64,000 nucleotides of DNA from contig CM035230.1 of the NCBI GenBank assembly GCA_020226215.1, forward strand, positions 24,533,883 to 24,597,882. Direction: 5' to 3'. The notes beneath the pieces were generated by a model. It was not told the DNA's origin and did no database searches. It was given only the letters and a program-made list of their open reading frames with translations. Shown one piece after another: positions 23,766-34,071 of the stretch; positions within the stretch are counted from its first letter, which is position 1, and every line of letters begins with the position of its first letter. Both the position numbers and the translations under genes were made by a program. The DNA comes from Sindora glabra (Eukaryota; Streptophyta; Magnoliopsida; Fabales; Fabaceae).

Positions 23766-24521
23766 TGGTATGATCCGCCGTCGAAGTGGTTTGATTGGTC
23801 CTATGGTCAGTTGAGGGTTCCAGGGAGAGGGAGTGATATCTCAACATGGTTTGACAAACAAAATTATTGTTCCAAGGATTTCCTCATCTCTGCATTTCCA
23901 GAGTTATATGGTGAATATGATTCAATAGTATCAATAATAGTAGACATTCCTGATCACTGCCGTTTCAGTAAAGATTGGGGAATTGCTGTGTGCCTTGTTT
24001 TAGAATACACATCGCCTTGCCCTTCTCTTTTGGGCCTTCAACCGTCTTCAATTTTCAGTATAGGTGACATCTATCTGAGCTGCAAAGCTCCTGAAGCTGA
24101 TTTCTCTAGTAAACCCCTTCTTTACCGTAACTCATATAAGCTGCAGAAATTCAATTACTCTTTCCTGTTCGTTGACTTTTTCCCATGCGAAGATGTAGAG
24201 GACATTAAGAAGGATGTTGAATGTGATAAGGACCCATTTGAATTGATATTTTGTTCTGTGTACTCTTCATATGGAGGCAATGAAGATTCCAAGTTGAAGA
24301 TAGGGAAGTGTGGCTATCGATTGTTATGGAAGGATAACATGGAAATGTGTAAAAGCGCATTAACCGAAACCAAAAGTGCCAACATGATAAAATTGAGGAA
24401 GATGATAATACTCTATCAAATTCACACCCTCCAAAATGAGCACAGCTGCATTGAATGTCTTTTGGTGGTTAGTAACCCTCTACCCTTCATTGCTGCAATT
24501 TATATCTCAAATAAAATATGA
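23766..24521 (+). CDS. TNL fragment, C-terminal exon with C-JID domain (251 codons plus TGA)
   Basis: The acceptor is TATGTTCACAG (23755-23765), and the exon continues the phase-0 frame to a TGA at 24519-24521. The C-JID (C-terminal jelly-roll/Ig-like) signature is seen as 'RVPGRGSDISTWFDKQ' (residues 17-32), which corresponds to the usual IPGSEIPxWF motif. Then come 'DWGIAVCLVLE' (70-80), where the family has a GxALCxVF strand, and 'KIGKCGYRLLWKDN' (178-191), the usual VKxCGxRLLY strand. In TNLs such as ROQ1 and RPP1 this domain contacts the effector. The last 50 residues are degenerate. A donor-like GT near 24463 and an AG at 24745 may mark a short extra exon, so the true end is uncertain. 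Confidence 0.82.
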   Translation, partial: WYDPPSKWFDWSYGQLRVPGRGSDISTWFDKQNYCSKDFLISAFPELYGEYDSIVSIIVDIPDHCRFSKDWGIAVCLVLEYTSPCPSLLGLQPSSIFSIGDIYLSCKAPEADFSSKPLLYRNSYKLQKFNYSFLFVDFFPCEDVEDIKKDVECDKDPFELIFCSVYSSYGGNEDSKLKIGKCGYRLLWKDNMEMCKSALTETKSANMIKLRKMIILYQIHTLQNEHSCIECLLVVSNPLPFIAAIYISNKI

Positions 24522-24970
24522 TTTTCAATATTTTAAATGTTATATGAAGTTAACCATATAAATTTCCAATAATTGTGGATTCGCTTTTATGAAAAAGGAG
24601 CAATTTTCTATCATTTATGTATCTTCTATATAAAATATAACTGTTGAGAAGATTTTAGGTACAGCAACCCATATGATTTGGTACATTAACATTCAACTCT
24701 GCACATGTAGATAGCTCAAGTTACATCACAGTTTGTGTATTGCAGAATGGATGGCCTTTAGGAGGATGAACAGATGGACTAGCGCAATTGCACGCAAAAA
24801 ATGCAGTCACATTTTAGGTTTTTTGCATTTCCAAAGGAATGTCTCCATAAATTATGTGGTTTCTTTATATTCTATTCCGTAAAAAGGTATACTTGCTGAA
24901 CTTTATATATTTTCATTCTTGAAGTTCGGATCTGATCCTCAGATTTAGGGGTTATGCAGAAAAAACTGAA
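24522..24970. other. TNL 3' flank
   Basis: Probable 3'-UTR or downstream sequence. A possible acceptor (TTGTGTATTGCAG, 24733-24745) is followed by a short open stretch ending in TGA. No other gene. Confidence 0.4.
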
Positions 24971-25759
24971 GGTGTGTTTGTTTTGAAAAATAAAATAAAA
25001 TTTTATGAAAATATTTTTTAGAAAATATATCTGAAAAAATTAATTTTTTTGTTATTTCGATATCATAAGTTAAAAAACTTTCTTTTATTTGTTGCATAAA
25101 GTATTTTCTTCTATTGAAAAATATCATTAGACATGAAATTTTCATTTTTTTATATGAAGTCATTCTAAATAATAATTATTTTATTATTCGAATGTTTTCA
25201 AAAATAAAAATCAACAAATATTTAAAAGCAAAACTTAAAAACTAAATATATTTTGTACTATAGTTAAAACAATATTCAAAAAATAATGTATAAGTCCTTC
25301 TTTTTCCATCTTCGGTACTTCTTTGTAAGATCTAAACCGAATGATCCATTTCAACTTTATTATTTCTATGACATCCAAGGCTTACATACGTTTTCTTTTT
25401 CTAAAGAAAGGAAATATATTTAATTTGTAAATCATGCCAACAGGTTGGATTGGCAGAGACTCCTCATTTATATTTGGGATAATTATTGCATCGTTAAAAT
25501 TTAAATTACTATAAAATATTAAGATGTTAAAAATATTTTATTTATCAAATAGTAAATATGAAAAATGTAATGTAAACAATATCATATAATATTTTAAAAA
25601 AGAAGTTATTTTTCCTTATTACAATAGAACTAAATATTATAATTTTCTAATTAAGTTATACATGTAATATATTCTTATTTGATTTATTTATTTATATTTA
25701 AATAATTTAAATTTTAATATAAAAAATTTCTTATGATGAAATAATCCTACCCACCATCT

Positions 25760-25865
25760 GGACATATCTAGCTTTTGCCTTTTGCTTTGCTAAAATGCAT
25801 TCACGGTGGACTCACGACCGCCTTGGTGAAGCTGTCCGCAAGCATTCGATTTTGTTTTTCAAATT
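25760..25865. repeat. GC-rich island module, copy in segment 1
   Basis: 'CTTTTGCCTTTTGCTTTGCT', 'AAAATGCATTCACGGTGGAC', 'TCACGACCGCCTTGGTGAAG' and 'CTGTCCGCAAGCATTCGATT'. Relatives are at 4112, 41025 and 55905 and, more distantly, 12560 and 13860. It is conserved in sequence but not in reading frame, so it is not protein coding. Its role is unknown. Confidence 0.6.
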
Positions 25866-28194
25866 AGTTCATTACGTATACAACTATTTATTTCCCAATG
25901 ACAAGTATTTTCATAAATTAATTATGAATTTACCTATTTAATTGGAAGACGACAGTATATTTACGTCCTTTTATTTTTCTTATACTTGTGAAATATCAAC
26001 CCTTAAAATATTTTCATCTTTTTCTGAATGTAAAGAAAATTCCATAAGGTTGTTTCGTTTCCTGGACGTCAATATATTTACACCCTTTTTTTTTCTTATT
26101 ATTTCCATTGGTTAAATTGAAGTTGCTCGCCATTGACAATAAAGTCTTTATTTTCTTTCAATACATACTTCTTTTTTAAATGATAAATGTAATTAAACTA
26201 TTAGATATATATACGTAAGGGTCCAAGAAATATCAAATATCACTTGAACAATACAAGCTAACACTCAATTTTGCAGTTCTTACCAACTGTTCTTAGAATG
26301 AGCTGTAATGCACCTAATTTTATACAGACTAACAGTTGTGATTTATCCAATTTGAAGTTTTTGTAATAATTATTTAAAAAAAATCTAATTTACATTTTAT
26401 TCATAGATTAAATTATATAAATTTATGCAACTTAAAACTGCTGCATTGTAGAAAATCCTTTGTGCTGTTAGTAATGTTGACTTTTCTCATGCAGTTTTTG
26501 GTTTTCTAGAACGTAATAGTGGATGATTTACAATTCACTTGATGTTGAGGCATCCACTTGCGTTATGGCCATCATGTCATGGCCTACAGCAATCTTGTCA
26601 AAGCATAGAAAGAAAAACATACAAATTTATTTAGTGAAGTCTTCATGTCATGGCCCAGAGCAATCTTGTTTAAGCATAGAAAGAAAAACATACAAGTTTA
26701 TCTATTGAAGTCTTCATAAAAATTTTAAATTCAAGTGTAATAAATTATGCCTTTTTTTTTCTCTCCGCGCAATGACACTGCAAGAAATTGTTTGTTTCAT
26801 ATATTGATTAGTATCTTCAACGATTAATTGTTGGTTTAATAATATTTTTAGATTCTTTAGGGATGTTATTTGTATTTTTAAGATCTTTTAATAATAAGTT
26901 ATAAATAATAATTCCAATTAAACTAAAAGTTACCTTTTAAGATGTTGAGTTGTTCTTTTAAAGTCTTTCAGTTATAATACTGCTTAAAATAACTTGAAGT
27001 TTAATAAGACTCATTTGAAAAATAAATTTTAAAATTTATATTCATATGACTCACACTTTCCTGTATTTTTTTTATTGTGTTTATTCCAATAGTAGCAATA
27101 AAAACTCTTATTTTTCCTCTTATTTGTTTATCCTCTTAATTTTTTTTTTGTATTAATTTGATAAAAGTTTATATCGATTTTATCCTTCAATTTTTCAGTC
27201 ATACCGAATTAAGTTCTTATTGTACTTTATTATTTGAATAGCATGATATGAAAGATCAGAGAAAAGTACAAGGAAAGAACTCGTCTTCAATAGAAAATAG
27301 AAGAGGTAATTTTTTTTTTAAATATGCTTGGGTTTTAGGGTGGAAATAAATCATAATTTATGAGTCACCTTTAATTTGCAGCTTTAAATATTTGGTTTGA
27401 ATTATTTATTTAATTTTTTAATAAAATAAATTAGACATGGATCAACATATTGGCCATTTATTAAATAAGCAAAGCCAATTTAATTTTAAATTTGACTTAT
27501 TTGCTTGCTAGACTACCTTATTTAATTACTATATCACCATAATCTAATTCTCTTAAATTGCATTATAGTCACAAATCTTTTACCATTGTGCCTTCCTGTC
27601 CATCTTTTACTCAATCATTAATCTTCTCAAAAATTTAAAACTTATGAGTGATGAATTTATATTATTATGTCATTTAATTCTTTTAAACAGGTACAGTTAT
27701 ATTTTTATGTTATAAATTATTAAAAATTTTATAAAATTAAAGATAAAATTTTATTTAATACATTATTAATTTAATAAAATTATTATTCTATTATAAGTCT
27801 ATCAATAATTTATTTAGATTTCAATAATTAAATTCAAATAGAAGAATAAATTAAGTCAAACTTTTTAAATTTTATAAAAATGTTATGCGAAACTAAAAAT
27901 TTGGATTACAAATAGTTCACAAGTAAGTTCGGACAAAAATATTTTTAGAAGAGGTATAATTTATTTATATTAAGACTTGGCTTGTTAGCTTGTTGGCTAG
28001 GCATTTTAAATTGTTGCAATGATCTTTTTCGCTTGATGATCTAGTGAAATAGGTGGACTGGGGTAGAATAGCTGTAATACACTAGTTTCTCGTTTGAAAG
28101 AGATCTAATCTGAAAATTTTAGAAGGCTTAGCCGACAACATTTTTCTCTCTTCCAAATTTTCTTTCTTTCTTCCTCTGCTCTTTTCTCTTGCAT

Positions 28195-28512
28195 TTGATG
28201 ATATAACCTATATTTTTAAATCCTTACCGTAAGGTAGTTAATATCGGACAAATTATTTATAATTTTGAAGTGATAGGTTTATTAAAAAAGTTATATAAGA
28301 AACTACGAGTCTACTACTATAAAGATTCAAAAGGAATAATTTATTCTGATGCCTTATTTAAGGGGGTGGGCCTGCAAATTATTTTTTGGGACCTAATTAC
28401 ATTACAGATTTTTAAGTGCGTGAGAGAAAAAAGAATTGCGTCACTGAAGCGGTTGGTCCCAAGGTACAATGAAATTCCATCCTCTTATTTTCCCACATGA
28501 CTAAATCACTAC
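28195..28512. other. Insertion of about 310 bp relative to the paralogous segment
   Basis: Segment copy 2 (58290) runs directly from 'ctcttttctcttactc' to 'aaaatatctctttcaatttg', whereas copy 1 has extra sequence here. It includes an open frame at 28270-28500 (76 codons, starting TTG) with a basic N-terminus, 'LLKKLYKKLRVYYYKDSK'. No family is recognised. 'CACTACAAGAGAAAAA' at 28507 resembles a CACTA end, but no matching partner end was found. Confidence 0.35.
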
Positions 28513-29300
28513 AAGAGAAAAATATAAAATATCTTCTTTAATTTGAAAATGATTATATTTTATCCTTTTTAGCTTTGTAAACTTGTAAACTAAACATTTA
28601 AATTATAAAAAATTTACAATTAACATCCATTATTTATTTAATTAATTATTTTGTTGAATTATGTAATTTCTTACTAACTTTTTAAACAAGATTTCTGTGC
28701 ATTTAAATATATTCTTATTTTTTTTATTTTTAGACACTATTCTCAAAAATTATAAAAGCTATTTTTTAAAAAAATATTTTTTAGATTAAAGAAAAATAGT
28801 GATTAGAAGGTGATTGGTGTTGTAAATAAAGAAATATTTTATTTAATTATAAAATTGATATTAAGAATACCAGAAAAAAATTATTTCTATTTTTTTATTT
28901 TTAAGCGACTCATTTAAAGTTATAGCTTTTAAAAATAGATTCTAAAAATAGGTTATCAAATAGGTTTTTTATTTTTAAAAATGAAAAAATGATTTTTTTA
29001 AAAACATTAAATAAATAGACACATAATACTATTATGTGTTGTTTTATTATATCATTTTTTATATAATTTTGAAACTCATTTTTAAGTATTTAATTAAAAT
29101 TTTATATCTGTAGTTTGACTTTTATTAATTATATAATATAGAAAATTACACATAAAAATAATATAATAAGCCAATATTCAATCATATTGTTATTCCAGAA
29201 ACTTCTTAAAAGATAATGCAATTCAATAAAATGATTGATTAAATAGATAATGAGTGTTAATATTGTTAAGGGGTTTGATACATACGCGTATGATTTATAT

Positions 29301-30235
29301 ATTAATGATTTCATACATAATTGAATTAGTAGGAATATGATCAAATGGATATCATTGCAGCTAAAAGTTTTGTAATGTTGAAGATTATTCAATTGTTACC
29401 ATTAATTATTATCTTATTAATTGTCTAAGGTTCATAAATACTATTTGGGTTAAATTAATCTATTAATTATTATAATTACATCCAATTTTTAATTAGATCA
29501 TTTTAGTTTAAAAGTTTAAATTTGAATATTTATATTATTTTTTTAATTGGATACTCATAGGCTTCTTTTATATTTCAGAAGATAATTTCTATATAAATAT
29601 TTCATTTCTTTGTATAAAAAATGAATGAATATCATATATATTTATACCTTGTGACTAAAAAGAAAAAAAATTTCTCGAGTTGCAATGGGAGTGGAAAATA
29701 ATATATTTGATAAAGAAAAAATTATCTTTCACTAAATTCATTACATTTAACAATGAATATATTAATTATTTTTTAATATTTTATTAATTTATAACTATAT
29801 TTTTAGTAAAAATATTTTTTACTAAGATGAACAAAACCTCAGTCACATTTCTACTAAATTTAGTATCGTATATAATAGGAAGAGATTATAATACACTATT
29901 GATGTAATAGTTCATTGGTACTTTATTAGATCTAATTGCAAATTAAGCTTTTTTTTTTGAATCTAACCTGAGTGGTGTACTAATACATCAATCTACTGCT
30001 ATGTTTAGTGGTGTGGTGTACCATAATTATCTCCTATATAATATTCTTTATTTCCTAGGAATTTTTTCCGTGGGAAATGAAACTCTGCAACAACTCATAT
30101 CTCAATTATTAAGGATAATATTGGGTTTGAACAACTGTCGACATCCCATAAAAGAAAAGGAGAAAAAAAAAAAAAAAGAGACCGCATGTGTAAATCCAAT
30201 ATAATCCCTGCAAGGCGAAGCAGCTTAGAGAAAAA
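29301..30235. other. AT-rich spacer, no gene seen
   Basis: Low-complexity DNA. In the second segmental copy the corresponding place holds module C and the TNL remnant, which are absent here. A 67-codon frame at 30001-30204 ends in a poly-A/Lys run and is not supported. Confidence 0.5.
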
Positions 30236-30239
30236 GCAT

Positions 30240-31310
30240 GTCTGTGCAAGTTACTGGAAAGCGAGGGGAAATTGTTGTGAAGTAACTCCTCTTAAAATAT
30301 TTGCATATTATTTAGAATGTAAAAAACTCAAGAAAAAATAATTTGGTAATTTTGGAAACAAGTAAAGTACTTTCATTTCCTACAAGTCAATAAGTCTACA
30401 CTTAGTCTTCTTAGTTGGCAAGAGGAATTGATTTAAATTTTTTCTTTTCCTTTTCTTTTTATTATTTAAATTGAAGTTGATCCACGATTCACAATAAAGA
30501 GTCTTTGTTTCTTTTCAATATTACTTTTGTATTTGCTTTCCTCAAAGATGCAATTCCTTTTCACAAATTAAAGCTAACGCTCAATTTCTCATCAATTTTC
30601 TTAGAAAGTGTGTGTTGATTTTTCTCGCTTAATATGTGGAGCTTTTCTTGGACATAGAAAGACTACGCTCCATGAAATTATTAATATAATTTATTTATTA
30701 GTATTATATAATTATAATTTTTTAAAAAATTACATAAATAATTTTTTCTTCAAAATTTTATGTTCACTTTTTCACAATTGCTTTTGTAAAATGATAACCT
30801 TTTTATAAAATTATAAAAAATCACCCGATTTGCAGGTATCCACTAGCATTCTGTTTTAGCTTTCCATCTTGATTCTTGTCATGGTCTAGAAAAATCTGTC
30901 CTAAACATGGAAAAACATTAAAAATTTGTTTATTAACCCCTTTATAAAAGTTATGCATATCTAAATTACTATGGTCCTTTAATTATTCAGCTACAAGAAA
31001 TCATTTTTTATGATCCCTGAAATTGGTGACGATATAGAAGATCAGGATAAAATACAAGGAAGGAAGATCGGATGAAAAGAAAATATTTGAAGTTTCCATA
31101 TATGCTTGGGTACGCGCCTTGAAATTCAAGTTGTTGCATCTTTTCTTATTTTAGCTTTTCACAAAAGTTGAAAAATCTTGTAACCTACATTTATAAACAA
31201 TTGTAAATTGGACAAATTTTGTTTGCACGTCACGAAAGGCCTAGAGGCAAAATAAACCAAATTTGCGTTGAGTCCTAGGAATGCATATTTTCATACTTAT
31301 CTTCTATTTT
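30240..31310. repeat. Non-coding repeat unit, copy upstream of copia element 1
   Basis: Aligns in order with other unit copies: 'ttgttgtgaagtaactcct', 'cacaataaagagtctttg', 'gtgtgttgatttttct', 'ggtatccactagcattct', then 'agatcaggataaaatacaag', 'aatttgcgttgagtccta' and 'ggaatgcata'. The last 300 bp match 54000-54290 closely. 30980-31020 serves as an uninserted site for copia element 2. Confidence 0.6.
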
Positions 31311-31420
31311 TAAAATATACATAAATTTTTCATGAAATATAAAATAACGCTATACCTAAATCTAAATTTAAACATTTTTTTCAATAAAATGATGAGAAAA
31401 AATTAATTATATATAAATTC

Positions 31421-31425
31421 CAATT
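31421..31425. repeat. Target-site duplication of copia element 1, left (CAATT)
   Basis: CAATT directly precedes the 5' LTR and is repeated directly after the 3' LTR at 39616-39620, the 5-bp duplication expected of an LTR retrotransposon. Confidence 0.9.
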
Positions 31426-31836
31426 TGATGAATGTGGGACACCCATAATGGGGCCCACATGAAAGGTTATCATCCTTGACCTTTTAGGTTGTGTTATTTA
31501 AAGAAGAAATATAATTTTTCAGTATGAAAAGACATGATCTGATAGAAGACTTCTATAAATAGAATAAAGTCTCATATCAGAAAGCTGCTGAAATTTTCTT
31601 CAGATAACTCACATGATACAATTAATTCTCTAAGTGTGTGTGGTGATGCATCTGTTGTGGAAACGCAATCCGGATTTCCAACTGGTGATTATTGATTTTC
31701 ATGTGGGTACATGAATTAGTGTTTGTGAGTACGTGTTCATGCAGTACAAAAAACATCCAAGTGATATACAGTATCAGATCGATCAAGCAAACCAAGTATG
31801 TATCTGTTGCGTGTTAATACTGTATAAATTCCTTCA
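31426..31836 (+). repeat. 5' LTR of copia element 1
   Basis: Starts TGATGAATGTGG and ends AAATTCCTTCA, keeping the TG...CA ends. It contains a TATA-like 'TTCTATAAATAGAATAAA' near 31551-31568 as the likely promoter. Near the start is a 'GGGGCCCACATG' word that matches TCP-factor sites. Confidence 0.92.
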
Positions 31837-31837
31837 T

Positions 31838-31849
31838 TGGTATCAAAGC
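31838..31849 (+). promoter_or_regulatory. Primer-binding site (initiator Met-tRNA) of copia element 1
   Basis: TGGTATCAAAGC begins one base after the 5' LTR. It differs at one base from the standard plant TGGTATCAGAGC that pairs with the 3' end of tRNA-iMet for minus-strand priming. Confidence 0.9.
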
Positions 31850-32148
31850 TTGGTTGTTCTGAATGTCTATATGATTCTTGATGTTTGCAAAATATGACCA
31901 ATACTGGATGAGAAACACTGATTCAATACATGTATGCATGAGAAACTTGTAATGTACATATGCTATGCATTTATTTTTTTTGGAAGACCTATGAATGTAC
32001 ATTAGGAACTTTTCACATAAATTGAACAGCATGTTTCAACACCAGACAACGTGCTTAATTTCTCATCTGTTCTTGATGACATTGAATACATGCATGACAA
32101 TTTTTTTTATTATTCCAGTATTGTATTTTTTTTCCTTATTGGTTATAT

Positions 32149-32171
32149 GTATATATATATATATATATATT
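32149..32171. repeat. (AT)n microsatellite in the copia leader
   Basis: A TA dinucleotide run of about 23 bases within the untranslated leader of copia element 1. Confidence 0.9.
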
Positions 32172-32563
32172 TTCTTTGTTTTGTTTTGTAACAAATGCAT
32201 ATGGATATAAAATGCATTTTACTGTAAGAATTACATGGAATTATATACAAAACATTTAGCATGTTTTCTGGACCATAAGACTATCCTAAATATGCATAAA
32301 ATACTAATAGGGAAGAGAAAAATACTAAAAAGGCTTCATAAAACTCATTTTTCCTTTTTCTTAGGACATCTAAAAAATTAAAATTTTAGGCCCTAAAATT
32401 ACCCTAGAATTGTAGAGCATAAAATTCTTAAAATTTTAGCTTTTGAATCATCCAAAACAGACTTCTGGATTAAAGTTATGATCAAAATACGAAAATGGGT
32501 CAACTGGGTCACGAACTGAGTCGGGTCAACCCACTGCAACCCGGCTCGAGGTTGAAGATGACT

Positions 32564-32731
32564 AAAATGACGTGTCATTTGGCCAGCCCATAAACAACAA
32601 GTCATTTTAGCTGAGAACTGCCAAACAACAGTGGCCAAAATGACTAGTTGTTTTAGCCAGCTGTAAACAACAAGTTATTTTAAAACAACAAGTCGTTTTA
32701 GCCCAAAACTGTCAAAACGACATGTCATTTT
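32564..32731. repeat. Cluster of near-palindromic 18-mers in the copia leader
   Basis: Six related words lie in 170 bp: AAAATGACGTGTCATTT (32564), ACAACAAGTCATTTT (about 32594), AAAATGACTAGTTGTTTT (32637), ACAACAAGTTATTTT (about 32666), AACAACAAGTCGTTTT (about 32684) and AAAACGACATGTCATTTT (32714). The consensus is AAAAYGACNNGTCRTTTT. Some contain a TGACGT bZIP-type core. They lie in the untranslated leader, so they may be regulatory repeats or RNA stem-loops. Confidence 0.6.
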
Positions 32732-33141
32732 TACTAGGAAGAATTTTTCAAAAAAAATAATAAAATAAAACTTCTTACTCTCAGGGGGAGGTGCATGGGG
32801 CCCACCCCCACACCCTATGGCCATATTTCATGCACTAATGAATTAGGGAGGAAGAGTTCTCTGTCGACAGCCGCGATTGGTGGCCAGAATTGCCACGCAA
32901 GGTGACGCGTGGGGGAAGTTATTTTCAAAAGAAAAAAATTTTTTAAACAGAAACTTTTGGCAGCAGGTGGGGGCGCGTGCAAGGCTATTTTTTACTCAAT
33001 TTTGTTTCAAAATTTCCCTAGATTCATGATTTACATATTGGTATGCAATTTATGCATTTTGGAAATTTTTTTTAGTGTTTCTATAAAAAAAATTTTGGCT
33101 TAAATTTGACTGTTATTTCCTCTATTTTTTGACATACAGCC

Positions 33142-33546
33142 ATGGAATAGTGGTTCTTAGAAGAGGATGACCCCTATGGCTTTTTGGAAAGCTTGGGGGA
33201 CTGCTATGGCAGAGAGTCAGATTAGGTGAAGACCACAAAAGACCTAAAATACATAGTACATTCCCTATTTGAAAGATGCAAAAAGATCGACCTGCCCATG
33301 ACATCTTTTTTGAACAATGTTAAAACACTAAAATTGGATCTTAACCAAAGGGGTAAGGTGTTTTCCAATATAGATTGGGTCAATACACTATTGAACAAAG
33401 TACCAAATGATAATTTTTGGAAAGTAATTAAAAAGAAACTATGGAAATGCAAAGACTATAACTTAGGAATCGTCAAAAGAATGGAACTTGAAAAGTGTAT
33501 GGAAATCCTAAGATTACAGGAGGTCCATCAATTTAAAGCAAATTAG
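33142..33546 (+). pseudogene. Extra ORF in the copia leader, before gag (unknown function)
   Basis: About 135 codons, in the same frame as gag (34072) but separated from it by stops. It begins ATGGAATAG, so the third codon is already a stop. Another stop falls at about codon 28, and the frame is then open for about 106 codons (33226-33546). Visible features are an acidic start ('FLEEDDPYGFLESLGD') and then a basic, leucine-rich part ('NNVKTLKLDLNQRGKVF', 'NDNFWKVIKKKLWKCKD', 'KRMELEKCMEILRLQEV'). I do not recognise a domain. It may be an accessory ORF, a fragment of another element's gag, or a captured host fragment. Canonical copia elements have no ORF here. Confidence 0.45.
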
Positions 33547-34071
33547 AGGCAATCCATCCTATTATTTCAATTCCTAAACATAAGGAGTGCGAGACGCTTC
33601 GGACACAGTATCATGGAAAAAGGATCCCACTTGAAGGGTCCAATGAGAGCGATGAACAAATTTGAACATGAACCTGCTCATCACAAGAACCCACCAAAAT
33701 AACTATTTAGTACCTTTGATGAAATGGAGATGTTAGATATGAATTAGGAAATAATTGTGTATTTTTTCTTTTCATGGATTGTTTATTGGAATGGTTATTT
33801 TTTTTAGTTATTAAATGTATGCTTACATTTATGCAATATTACATATCTATCTTATTAAATGTTATATTTAAGTGGGAGCTCTTAGATTGTGTCCATCTAA
33901 TAGTAACAACATTTGCATTAGGGATATCTTGATAGGAAATAATGATAGTATTTAGAAAAACCATGCGATAGGGGTAAACAAATGTAAACTCCTAACCATG
34001 AACTAAGTAGTGTCATTGTTATTCTATGTAAGAACTATGCAAATAAAATAATATTGTATACTCATTAAGAA

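Larger units (their letters stand above)
18712..24521 (+). pseudogene. 3' half of a TIR-NBS-LRR (TNL) resistance gene: LRR plus C-JID, no TIR/NB-ARC
   Basis: Full TNL proteins are intracellular immune receptors with TIR, NB-ARC, LRR and often a post-LRR C-JID domain. Here only the last part remains. Three exons join in phase 0 (18712-18990, 19109-20056, 23766-24521; about 660 residues), with GTAAG/GTATG donors and AG acceptors. The reading frame has no internal stop. The first exon starts with the 'AIEGIVLNL' segment that in TNL genes directly follows the NB-ARC-encoding exon, but no such exon is visible upstream. It has therefore lost its 5' half, or that half lies outside the window or is rearranged. 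It could be a recently truncated pseudogene or, less likely, an expressed LRR/C-JID-only gene. A damaged paralogue lies at 59.0-61.6 kb. Confidence 0.85.
24971..29300. repeat. Segmental duplication, copy 1 (partner 55120-58745)
   Basis: Collinear direct duplicate of 55120-58745. It starts 'GGTGTGTTTGTTTTGAAAAA' in both. Shared anchors include 'tccttctttttcca(t/c)cttcgg', 'atgccaacagg', the GC-rich island, 'gatgttgaggcatccacttgc', 'ggccatcatgtcatggcct', 'caatgac(a/c)ctgcaagaaatt', 'tatgaaagatcag', 'tattggccatttattaaata', 'gctgtaatacactagtttct' and 'aaaatgattgattaaata'. No conserved ORF. The second copy precedes a TNL remnant, so this is probably the upstream flank of a TNL gene. Confidence 0.8.

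Noticed and set aside
31439..31470. Inverted words around GGGACACCC...GGGGCCCAC near the LTR start as a separate element
   Set aside because: They are part of both LTR copies and are explained as LTR sequence.
33871..33885. AAGTGGGAG word resembling a copia polypurine tract in the leader
   Set aside because: It is not followed by an LTR start, and a similar word occurs by chance in the integrase region at 36361.
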